From Paenibacillus sp. FSL R5-0345 (GTDB lineage: Bacteria; Bacillota; Bacilli; Paenibacillales; Paenibacillaceae): DNA of 64,000 bases. The stretch covers positions 434,001-498,000 of the forward strand of contig NZ_CP009281.1 in NCBI RefSeq assembly GCF_000758585.1. Reading direction: 5' to 3'. This document shows positions 44,322-51,502 of this stretch, piece after piece; position 1 is the first letter of the stretch, and every line of letters starts with the position of its first letter. The notes beneath the pieces were generated by a model. The model was not told the DNA's origin. It did no database searches and saw only the letters and a program-made list of their open reading frames with translations. Position numbers and translations under genes: made by a program.

Positions 44322-44737
44322 TTTATAGAGAAATGGTTGCGGATGATTATGAAGCTGCTTATCAGCTGTGGGAGCATACAGAGGGGATGGGACTTAGCGA
44401 AGCGGATTCAAAGCCGGAAATTCTGCGTTATCTGGCGCATAACCGAGGCTTTAGCCAGATTTGTGAGAATGAAGATGGCCAGATGGTAGGTACGGCATTA
44501 TGCGGGCATGATGGGCGAAGAGGCTACATGTATCATGTTGCAGTTCATAATGACTGCCGGGGGATGGGTGTTGGTCGTAAGCTTGTGACTCGCTGTCTTG
44601 AGAATCTCCGTACAGCCGGTATTGCCAAGTGTCACCTGATGGTTATTGGAACCAACGAACAAGGAAGAGGGTTCTGGGAAGGGATGGGCTGGCAGTATAG
44701 AAGTGGAATTATGCTGTACTCCCAGGATATCTTGTGA
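44318..44737 (+). CDS. GNAT family N-acetyltransferase
   Basis: 139 residues from ATG 44318, which overlaps the DUF4269 stop and has GAGGGG upstream. The acetyl-CoA loop is in YMYHVAVHNDCRGMGVGRKLVTRCLENL, and the motif B-like end reads GTNEQGRGFWEGMGWQYRSGIMLYSQ, as in YpeA/RimI-like acetyltransferases. Coupled translation with the DUF4269 protein suggests they work together, but no acceptor can be named. Confidence 0.8.
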   Translation: MIYREMVADDYEAAYQLWEHTEGMGLSEADSKPEILRYLAHNRGFSQICENEDGQMVGTALCGHDGRRGYMYHVAVHNDCRGMGVGRKLVTRCLENLRTAGIAKCHLMVIGTNEQGRGFWEGMGWQYRSGIMLYSQDIL

Positions 44738-44889
44738 TACTCAGGGCATGAAATAGAAATACTAGCCTTTGAATAAGCAATGTTAGGCATTGCATATCAC
44801 AGCAAATGTCACGGTGAACTCCGACAGCTAGTGCAGTATACTATATAGGAGTACGATAATTGCCTATTCTTGCAGGCAGGAGGTCTTTT

Positions 44890-45600
44890 ATGCGTTTTAA
44901 GGATGTATTTTCAATTATTGGTCCGGCAATGGTCGGTCCCTCAAGCTCACATACCGCTGGAGCGGCACGGATCGGGAGGGCTGCAAGGCAGGTGTTAGGA
45001 GAAGTACCGCGTGTAGCCGAGGTAACATTTTTCGGTTCTTTTGCAGCAACTTATCAGGGACATGGTACAGATCGAGCGATTGTTGGAGGGTTACTTGATT
45101 TCACTACCGACGATCATAGGCTTCCAGATTCCCTAGAACTGGCGGTTGAAGCAGGGATGGAAGTTTCTTTTAAACAGGGAACAGGCCTGTTTCCACATCC
45201 CAACACAGTTAAGCTGAACCTTATCGGACAAGAAACAGGAAGCAAACTGACACTAATAGGGACATCTATTGGTGGCGGGAACATCGAGATTGTCGATATC
45301 GACGGTTTTGGGGTGAAGCTTACAGGGATCTATCCAACGGTTCTGATTAATCATATGGATTATTTAGGTGTTCTGGCGAGTGTTACGGAAGTGATGCGTA
45401 ACGGACAGTTTAATATAGGGCATATGTCTCTGGACCGAAAAAATCGCAGTGGGGCAGCCTTAACGGTCCTGGAGCTGGATGAAGCAGCTACACCGGAGCT
45501 TATTGAAGCGCTTAAAGCGCTCACTGCTGTGAAATCGGTGAAGTTGGTTAATCTAAACGAAGGTAAGCAAGAAGAGAAGGGGAAGGAAAGTTTAACATGA
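44890..45600 (+). CDS. sdaAB: L-serine dehydratase, beta subunit
   Basis: 236 residues from ATG 44890 with AGGAGGT upstream. FKDVFSIIGPAMVGPSSSHTAGAARIGRAAR is the conserved beta-subunit start, and a C-terminal ACT-like regulatory domain (ILINHMDYLGVLASVTEVMRNGQFNIGHM) begins near residue 155. With the alpha subunit it deaminates L-serine to pyruvate. The stop overlaps the ATG of sdaAA. Confidence 0.93.
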   Translation: MRFKDVFSIIGPAMVGPSSSHTAGAARIGRAARQVLGEVPRVAEVTFFGSFAATYQGHGTDRAIVGGLLDFTTDDHRLPDSLELAVEAGMEVSFKQGTGLFPHPNTVKLNLIGQETGSKLTLIGTSIGGGNIEIVDIDGFGVKLTGIYPTVLINHMDYLGVLASVTEVMRNGQFNIGHMSLDRKNRSGAALTVLELDEAATPELIEALKALTAVKSVKLVNLNEGKQEEKGKESLT

Positions 45601-46475
45601 ATTTTCAAACACTTAGTGAGCTGGCTGTATTGTGTGAGGAACGGGGTCTCACCATTGGAGCGCTAATGCTCGAAGAGCAAAGCGCGGAATCTGGACGTTC
45701 CAGTGAACATGAATTCTCCACGATGCGTGAATATTATGGTGTGATGAAAGAGGCTGTTCATCGCGGGATGCATGAAGATACAACTTCACGCAGCGGTCTT
45801 ACAGGCATGGATGCCCAGCGTGTAGGCGCATATAATGCAGCTGATGAGCCGTGCCTAGGCGGACCCGCAGGTCAAGCTATGGCTTACGCGCTGGCTGTAT
45901 CTGAAGTGAATGCCTCTATGGGGCGGATCATTGCAACCCCTACTGCTGGTTCATGCGGGATTATTCCGGGTGTATTTCTCAGCTGTCAGGAGCGGTTTGG
46001 CTGGGATGATGATTATATGGTATCCGGATTGTTCGCGGCCGGGGCTATCGGTTATGTCATTGCCAATAATTCGTTTGTATCGGGCGCGGAAGGTGGCTGT
46101 CAAGCTGAGGTTGGTTCTGCTATTGGGATGGCGGCAGGCGCTTTAACCGAGCTACGCGGCGGAACGCCTGCACAAGCAGTGCATGCTGTCGGGCTAGCAC
46201 TTAAGAATACCTTAGGTCTGATTTGTGATCCGGTTGGTGGACTTGTAGAGATTCCTTGTATTGTTAGAAACGGATTCGGTGCAGTTACCGCACTTGCCGC
46301 CGCAGATATGGCATTAGCGGGTGTTCGTAGTGTGATCCCATCTGATGAAGTCATCAAGGTCATGCTTGAGGTGGGCTCAGCAATGCCAGAGAAACATCGT
46401 GAAACTGCGGGAGGCGGTTTAGCACAGACACCTACCGGTCGTAAAATCATGCAGGATTTACGCAAAAAGAAGTAA
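45597..46475 (+). CDS. sdaAA: L-serine dehydratase, iron-sulfur-dependent alpha subunit
   Basis: 292 residues. GSCGIIPGVFLSCQERFG, GAEGGCQAEVGSAIGMAAGALTELRGG and LGLICDPVGGLVEIPCIVRNG contain the cysteines that hold the [4Fe-4S] cluster. It forms the catalytic part of the serine dehydratase with the upstream subunit; the ATGA overlap implies coupled translation and a 1:1 complex. Confidence 0.94.
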   Translation: MNFQTLSELAVLCEERGLTIGALMLEEQSAESGRSSEHEFSTMREYYGVMKEAVHRGMHEDTTSRSGLTGMDAQRVGAYNAADEPCLGGPAGQAMAYALAVSEVNASMGRIIATPTAGSCGIIPGVFLSCQERFGWDDDYMVSGLFAAGAIGYVIANNSFVSGAEGGCQAEVGSAIGMAAGALTELRGGTPAQAVHAVGLALKNTLGLICDPVGGLVEIPCIVRNGFGAVTALAAADMALAGVRSVIPSDEVIKVMLEVGSAMPEKHRETAGGGLAQTPTGRKIMQDLRKKK

Positions 46476-46507
46476 TCTATAAACCTTGAATCACAATTCT
46501 TCGTAGA

Positions 46508-46810
46508 TTAGAGCATTTTGAAACGTTCCAGCTGATCCCATTGCCCTTCTTGCCGAAGGATTTCTGCCTGTCTAGGTCCAATGAGGTCAAAGTGGGGAAA
46601 CGATGAACGATTATGAATATATTGGGCAGGCAATCCATTCTTCTCGCACCAATGTTTCAGTGTGGTAAGATTACTGCAGCCCACCTTGGTCACAGTAGTG
46701 ATGTCAGGAAAGCGCGGATCCAGCCAATAATGAGTCAAGAAGGCGATCTCTCCTGCGGAGACCGCTTTTTTCCACCGGGATAATTCTTCTCTGTTGATGC
46801 CGAAGGCCAT
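46508..46810 (-). CDS. Conserved small protein, YneQ-like, function unknown
   Basis: 100 residues, probably soluble. MAFGINREELSRWKKAVSAGEIAFLTHYWLDPRFPDITTVTKVGCSNLTTLKHW and the later HNRSSFPHFDLIGPRQAEIL resemble YneQ-type proteins of Bacillales. The conserved H, D, C, W and PHFDL residues could form a site, but no reaction is known to me. AAGGAGGAG precedes the ATG on the minus strand. Confidence 0.6.
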   Translation of the reverse strand: MAFGINREELSRWKKAVSAGEIAFLTHYWLDPRFPDITTVTKVGCSNLTTLKHWCEKNGLPAQYIHNRSSFPHFDLIGPRQAEILRQEGQWDQLERFKML

Positions 46811-46871
46811 AACAGCTCCTCCTTATCTATTGTAGTTGACAACATTATAACCCATGAAAGGGGATTACATC

Positions 46872-47069
46872 ATGAACGGACAAGTACGAGCGGATATTCG
46901 ACCTGGGCTTGAAGTGGATATTGTGCTTAAGCAGGATCAGCCTACAGGCAAGCTGACACGCGGTACGGTAAAAGATATTCTCACGAACTCGCCTCGGCAT
47001 CCGCATGGCATTAAGGTCAGATTAACAAGCGGACAGGTAGGACGAGTTAAGAATATTACAGGGAACTAA
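46872..47069 (+). CDS. ywbE: YwbE-family protein (DUF2196)
   Basis: 65 residues from ATG 46872, with AAAGGGGA 8 nt upstream. The whole protein, VRADIRPGLEVDIVLKQDQPTGKLTRGTVKDILTNSPRHPHGIKVRLTSGQVGRVKNI, matches the YwbE family of short beta-rich proteins found in Firmicutes and many other bacteria; function unknown. A strong terminator follows. Confidence 0.85.
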   Translation: MNGQVRADIRPGLEVDIVLKQDQPTGKLTRGTVKDILTNSPRHPHGIKVRLTSGQVGRVKNITGN

Positions 47070-47100
47070 ATAGCCTATACTTCTCCATATTAATAAGCGG

Positions 47101-47161
47101 CCCTAATCTCAAGGCATCTGTTCACGGGAACAGAACAGCCTTCAGAGATTAGGGCTTTTTG
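47101..47161 (+). terminator. Three-tier intrinsic terminator after ywbE
   Basis: CCCTAATCTC (47101-47110) pairs with GAGATTAGGG (47145-47154); inside, AAGGC pairs with GCCTT and CTGTTC pairs with GAACAG. A run of T follows at 47156. Confidence 0.88.
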
Positions 47162-47171
47162 ATTTAAGAGG

Positions 47172-47897
47172 TTATATTCGGCCCATAAAATCCTCAACAG
47201 ATTTATCGGCTTTGGTCTGATTACACAACGTGCAAGCGCAGACGCAATTATCCGGGGTTGTGTGGCCGCCTTTAGCGCGAGGTAGTAAATGATCAATAGT
47301 ATCCCCATAAGCGCCGCAGAAGTAACAGGTATAGCTATCTCTAGCTAGGATATAAGCGCGAAAATCCTTATTGCTATACAACCGCCTTATGGTTCGACGA
47401 TTCACAACGATAGCGGCATGTTCCCTGACTAGCGTAACCGCAAGGGCTAGATCGATTTCCTGATGCCAGCGCCGTCCCTTATCACTATGGCCACGCATTA
47501 AGATCATCCCTTTAGCAGTGGGAATCAATTGGGTCGGATCTTCAGGATTTATCTTCGCACCTTGAGAAGGTGTATGTTTTCTTCGCTGCTCCAAACCACG
47601 TACGCGGCGGTTCGGATTGCATTGTCCTGAAGAAGCAGCGGCGGAAGATGATTTCCCCTCTTTGGAACGTTCCAATAGAGCCTGCTGATGGGTTTGGACC
47701 ATATCAGGTTTTACCAGTAAGGGGTTTGCTGTGAGCTTTATATTTAGTGCTTCCCGTTGTTTACGACATTCACGGCAGGCACCACGGCGTGACTGCCCCT
47801 TGGAACGTTTGCCTGTACGTCTGCGAAACTCAGAGAGCGGCTTTTGTTTGTGGCAATAAGCACACTGTTTGGTAGATAGAAGGTCGGTATCATTCAT
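47172..47897 (-). CDS. HNH endonuclease with N-terminal zinc-finger region
   Basis: 241 residues. The N-terminus has a CxxC...CxxC module (KQCAYCHKQKPLSEF...RGACRECRKQ) followed by a basic, low-complexity linker to about residue 110. The C-terminal HNH nuclease is complete: YTCYFCGAYGDTIDHLLPRAKGGHTTPDNCVCACTLCNQTKADK, with DH, N and two CxxC zinc pairs. It could be a stand-alone nuclease, a homing enzyme or a repair protein. No methylase or phage gene is adjacent; a dispersed repeat lies in its upstream region. Confidence 0.82.
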   Translation of the reverse strand: MNDTDLLSTKQCAYCHKQKPLSEFRRRTGKRSKGQSRRGACRECRKQREALNIKLTANPLLVKPDMVQTHQQALLERSKEGKSSSAAASSGQCNPNRRVRGLEQRRKHTPSQGAKINPEDPTQLIPTAKGMILMRGHSDKGRRWHQEIDLALAVTLVREHAAIVVNRRTIRRLYSNKDFRAYILARDSYTCYFCGAYGDTIDHLLPRAKGGHTTPDNCVCACTLCNQTKADKSVEDFMGRI

Positions 47898-47941
47898 AGG
47901 TATGTTAGGTGCAGCGCGTGTGTACGCATGTCCTGTCTCCT

Positions 47942-48042
47942 TGTTTTATAAGTTTCACACCATACTTTATGTCTTGAATTTCTCGCTTAAACACTTAGCG
48001 TCCTTATAAGGACGTCGGAGGCGTTCATGCTTAGGATTCGAT
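47942..48042 (+). repeat. Copy of the dispersed palindromic repeat upstream of the HNH gene
   Basis: Blocks in order: TTATAAGTTTCACAC, CATACTTTATGTCTTGAAT, TTCTCGCTTAAACACTTAG, CGTCCTTATAAGGACG (a perfect palindrome) and AGGCGTTCATGCTTAGG. The reverse complement of 25652-25756 has the same blocks. The remaining bases to 48264 show no clear feature. Confidence 0.7.
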
Positions 48043-48264
48043 GGCTTCTATTTATGAGATCGGTCAGGTGCAATATATTAGCTTCTAAACTTAGTATAAC
48101 TTAAAGCGCTGTTGTTCACATCGTACGTAAAAAAATCAAAAACTCAGCGAAGTTTGTGATATGCATCTCGGTGAAATACAGGGAAAACTTGTAAAATACA
48201 AAAAGGGCAGATTCGTTTTCTAGATAGGGTTGCTCTAATTCTTATTTGGAAATGGGGAAGTGAA

Positions 48265-48747
48265 ATGGAATTAACGAAGGGAAGGCCGGGTACAGTAACA
48301 TGGCTTTATATTCTTCTTATTTTTTTGGGGGTTGGAGCGTTAGGAGGGGGCGGTGCTCTTGTAATAGATCCAAGCGGGGATCTAATGAAAATGCCGACTT
48401 CTATGCTGGAAAGATCGCCATTCTCAGATTTTTTATTCCCGGGTATTCTGCTATTTATCATATTTGGTTTACTGCCCCTCCTCGTTGTTTATGGTCTGAT
48501 CAAGAGACCTCAGTGGCACTTGGTGGAACGATTAAATCCGTTCAAGAAATTATATAGCTTCTGGGCCTTGTCTCTGTACATCGGATTTGGGCAAATCATT
48601 TGGATAACGGTGCAGACGTACATGCTGAATAGTGTTGCTATTATACATCTGATCTATATGAGTCTAGGTCTGTTGATTCAGGCCGTTACACTACTCCCCT
48701 CTGTACAAAGTTACTTTTCGCTGGACGGCGGTACGGAAAGACGTTAA
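48265..48747 (+). CDS. Four-helix membrane protein, function unknown
   Basis: 160 residues with hydrophobic segments at about 11-33, 56-77, 95-115 and 122-146. Sequence features such as GALGGGGALVIDPSGDLMKMPTSMLERSPFSDFLFPGILLFIIFGLLPLLVVYGL resemble uncharacterised Bacillales membrane proteins. GGGGAAG precedes the ATG. It lies 50 bp upstream of the LacI-type gene without an obvious terminator. Confidence 0.65.
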   Translation: MELTKGRPGTVTWLYILLIFLGVGALGGGGALVIDPSGDLMKMPTSMLERSPFSDFLFPGILLFIIFGLLPLLVVYGLIKRPQWHLVERLNPFKKLYSFWALSLYIGFGQIIWITVQTYMLNSVAIIHLIYMSLGLLIQAVTLLPSVQSYFSLDGGTERR

Positions 48748-48799
48748 AATTGCAGTGAACATAAGGCATTTCATTTGTCAGGGCAAGGAGCGAGCCGAT

Positions 48800-49813
48800 T
48801 TGACAACGATATACGATATTGCCAAAAGAACCGGTTACTCTCCAACAACGGTTTCTAAGGCGTTTAATAATTATTCCGATGTACGGGAGAAAACTCGTCA
48901 GGAAATATTCCGGGTTGCCCAAGAAATGGGATATTTGCCAAATTCACATGCCCGTACATTGACCACTAAGAAATCGTGGACCATCGGCGTGCTATTCGTA
49001 GAGAATACGGGATTTGGTATTCGCCATCCTTTTTTCAGCGCTGTGATCGAGAGCTTTAAGAAGGTTGCCGTGGAAAAGGGTTATGCCCTCATGTTTATCT
49101 CCAAAGATGTCGGCGGTAAGCAAAGTGGTTATTTAGAGAATTGCAGGATTCGTGGCGTAGACGGCGTTGTTGTCTTCTTGTCCGATTATGAGGATCCGTA
49201 TTTCCGTGAACTGCTTGAGAGTGATATTCCTACGGTTATCGTGGATTTTGATACCTCTGAGACACATACGGTATGCTCAGACAATACAGTCGGGGCACAG
49301 CTGGCGGTGGAGTATCTAGCTTCATTGGGGCATCGCAAGATTGCTCATATCTCTGGTGGCATGAACACATTTCCAGGAAAAATGCGGGAGCTGGGATATA
49401 TGTCCGCTATGAAGCAGCGAGGGTTTAAAGTACCCAAGACCTATGTTGTAAACGGAGCCTTTTATTCTCGGGAAAGCGGCTATAACGCGATGTTGGAGCT
49501 TCTTAAGCTCCCTGAACGTCCAACCGCGGTCTTTGCTTCAGGCGACTTATTAGCCTTAGGAGCTATTATGGCTGCTAAAGATAGTGGACTTTCCGTACCG
49601 ATGGATATTTCAGTTATGGGTTATGATGACATCGATCTTGCCGAGTATGTCACTCCTGCACTGACAACTGTGCGTCAGGATACAGAACTTCTTGGGAGCC
49701 GTGCGGCTGACATTCTTTTAGCTTCAATTGAAGGCAAAGTGTTAGATAAGGAAGCAATTTTAGTTCCGGTGGAAGTGGTTGAACGGGAGTCTTGTTCACC
49801 TCCGATTAGCTGA
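48800..49813 (+). CDS. LacI-family transcriptional regulator
   Basis: 337 residues from TTG 48800, with AAGGAG 9 nt upstream; an upstream ATG reading adds an unrelated tail. The HTH is TTIYDIAKRTGYSPTTVSKAFNNYSDVREKTRQEIFRVAQEMGYLPNSHAR, and the rest is a periplasmic-binding-like sugar domain (IGVLFVENTGFGIRHPFFSAVIESFK...FASGDLLALGAIMAAKDSGLSVPMDISVMGYDDIDLAEYVTPALTTVRQD). It should repress the GH30/phosphorylase genes through the palindrome at 50003-50034. Confidence 0.92.
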   Translation: MTTIYDIAKRTGYSPTTVSKAFNNYSDVREKTRQEIFRVAQEMGYLPNSHARTLTTKKSWTIGVLFVENTGFGIRHPFFSAVIESFKKVAVEKGYALMFISKDVGGKQSGYLENCRIRGVDGVVVFLSDYEDPYFRELLESDIPTVIVDFDTSETHTVCSDNTVGAQLAVEYLASLGHRKIAHISGGMNTFPGKMRELGYMSAMKQRGFKVPKTYVVNGAFYSRESGYNAMLELLKLPERPTAVFASGDLLALGAIMAAKDSGLSVPMDISVMGYDDIDLAEYVTPALTTVRQDTELLGSRAADILLASIEGKVLDKEAILVPVEVVERESCSPPIS

Positions 49814-50002
49814 ATTTAGCTAGTATTAAAATCAGGATAAATCTTGACGAACTGAAAAGAGTCCTGCTAAAGTAAAGGACATCATAGCTTTTATTTTCTT
49901 AGTTAGTGGTATTTGATACATCTAATTTCGAGGGATGGAGCTATAATCGAATCATTGAAATAAAAATGCTCTTTCAATTGCTTTCGAAAGATCATTTTTT
50001 TT

Positions 50003-50034
50003 CGAAACAATCGAAACCGGTTTCGATTGTTTCG
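50003..50034. promoter_or_regulatory. 32-bp perfect palindrome, probable LacI-family operator
   Basis: Sixteen bases of one half (CGAAACAATCGAAACC) are followed by their exact reverse complement, centred between 50018 and 50019. The core AAACCGGTTT is the CG-centred type typical of LacI/GalR sites. It lies between the LacI-type gene and GH30, about 100 bp before the GH30 start. A TTTCGAAA palindrome (49982-49989) lies just upstream. A modest promoter, TTGACG (49844-49849) with an 18-nt spacer and TAAAGT (49868-49873), is 130 bp upstream. Confidence 0.8.
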
Positions 50035-50075
50035 GTGGCTCATTGCTCCGAATATATAACATCGGAAAATGATCC

Positions 50076-50108
50076 AGTAAAGGGCGTCGAAGACGTTTAT
50101 GCTTGGTA
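50076..50108 (+). repeat. Short relic of the dispersed repeat
   Basis: AAAGGGCGTCGAAGACGTTTATGCTTGG aligns with the right end of the repeat at 48010-48042 (AAGGACGTCGGAGGCGTTC, then ATGCTTAGG). Only the terminal block is present. Confidence 0.45.
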
Positions 50109-50136
50109 AGAAAACAATTCAGAGGAGATGGATGAA

Positions 50137-51474
50137 ATGGCAAAAGTTCAAACTGTGGTAACTGCAAAAGATACAGGGGAACGCTTAACTCCAAAAGATG
50201 CAATTGTTTTTAGCGCAAGAGTAGGATCTGGGTCTGCCGATGTGGAGCTTAAGCCAGAGCAGGAGTTTCAAAAGATGATTGGATTTGGCGGCGCTTTCAC
50301 TGAAGCTGCAGCCTATACGTTATCACGCCTGAGCCCGGAGAAACGGGCAGAGGTTATTCATCGGTACTTCCACCCTGTAGAGGGATTAGGCTATAGCATG
50401 GGGCGTGTTCATATTCATAGCTGTGATTTTGCCCTCGGAAATTATACGTATGTTGCTGATCATGATACAGAGCTAGCTACTTTTGATATCTCTCATGATC
50501 ATAAGTGGGTACTTCCGCTGATAAAAGACGCCATGGAAGTAAGAGGCGGCGCATTCACGATGCTGGCTTCTCCTTGGAGCCCTCCGGCATGGATGAAAAC
50601 AAATGGGGAAATGAATAACGGTGGATCATTGAAGCCGGAATACGCAGAGGTTTGGGCACGCTACTATACGAAGTTCATTGAAGCTTACGGAAAAGAGGGA
50701 GTGCCAATTTGGGCGGTTTCCGTGCAGAATGAGCCGGCTGCCGTTCAAGTCTGGGATTCATGTATTTATAGTGCGGAAGAGGAACGGGATTTTGTTAAAA
50801 ATTATCTTGGACCGGTGATGCATCAGACAGGCCATTCAGATGTGAACATCGTAATTTGGGATCATAACCGCGATATTATGGTCGAACGTGCTTCGGCAGT
50901 ACTATCTGATCCTGACGCAGCAAAGTATGTGTGGGGGACCGGTATTCACTGGTACGGAGGCGAGGAGTTCGACAAGGTCGAAAAGGTACATGATTTATTT
51001 CCTGACAAGCATCTGTTGTTCACAGAAGGCTGCCAAGAGGGCGGCGTTAAGCTGGGGGAATGGTTTACTGGCGAACGTTACGGCAGAAACATGATTGGAG
51101 ATCTAAATGCGTGGACAGAAGGATACCTGGATTGGAACCTGGTACTGGATGAGACAGGAGGTCCCAACCATGTAGGTAATCTCTGCGATGCACCGATCAT
51201 TGCAGATACGACAACAGATCAAGTGCACTATAACAGCTCTTATTATTACATTGGGCATTTCAGTAAATTCATTGCGCCAGGTGCAGTACGGATCGGATTT
51301 ACGTCTGAAGCAGAAGGCATCCTAACCACAGCATTCCGTAATCCTGACGGAAGCATTGCTGTTGTACTGATGAATGAAAGTGAAGAAGTACACAATGTAA
51401 CGTTAGGTCTAGGCGAAGAGATTGCGAGCTGCGAGCTAGCGCCGCATTCCATCGTAACGCATTTGATTTCATAA
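50137..51474 (+). CDS. Cytosolic GH30 beta-glucanase/glucosidase
   Basis: 445 residues from ATG 50137; AGAGGAG at 50121-50127 gives 9-nt spacing, whereas ATG 50128 abuts the site. GH30 landmarks: QKMIGFGGAFTEAAAYTLSRLSPEKR, the acid/base Glu199 in WAVSVQNEPAA, the nucleophile Glu297 in LLFTEGCQEG, and a C-terminal beta domain. GH30 contains beta-1,6-glucanases, glucosylceramidases and related enzymes. There is no signal peptide, so it should hydrolyse imported oligosaccharides or glycosides. The phosphorylase-like gene follows 28 bp later. Confidence 0.88.
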   Translation: MAKVQTVVTAKDTGERLTPKDAIVFSARVGSGSADVELKPEQEFQKMIGFGGAFTEAAAYTLSRLSPEKRAEVIHRYFHPVEGLGYSMGRVHIHSCDFALGNYTYVADHDTELATFDISHDHKWVLPLIKDAMEVRGGAFTMLASPWSPPAWMKTNGEMNNGGSLKPEYAEVWARYYTKFIEAYGKEGVPIWAVSVQNEPAAVQVWDSCIYSAEEERDFVKNYLGPVMHQTGHSDVNIVIWDHNRDIMVERASAVLSDPDAAKYVWGTGIHWYGGEEFDKVEKVHDLFPDKHLLFTEGCQEGGVKLGEWFTGERYGRNMIGDLNAWTEGYLDWNLVLDETGGPNHVGNLCDAPIIADTTTDQVHYNSSYYYIGHFSKFIAPGAVRIGFTSEAEGILTTAFRNPDGSIAVVLMNESEEVHNVTLGLGEEIASCELAPHSIVTHLIS

Positions 51475-51502
51475 ATAATCTACAACCTAGGAGGTCATAA
51501 GT

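Noticed and set aside
49906..50109. 67-codon ORF covering the palindrome
   Set aside because: No ribosome site, and the protein is explained by translation through the 32-bp operator and a repeat relic.
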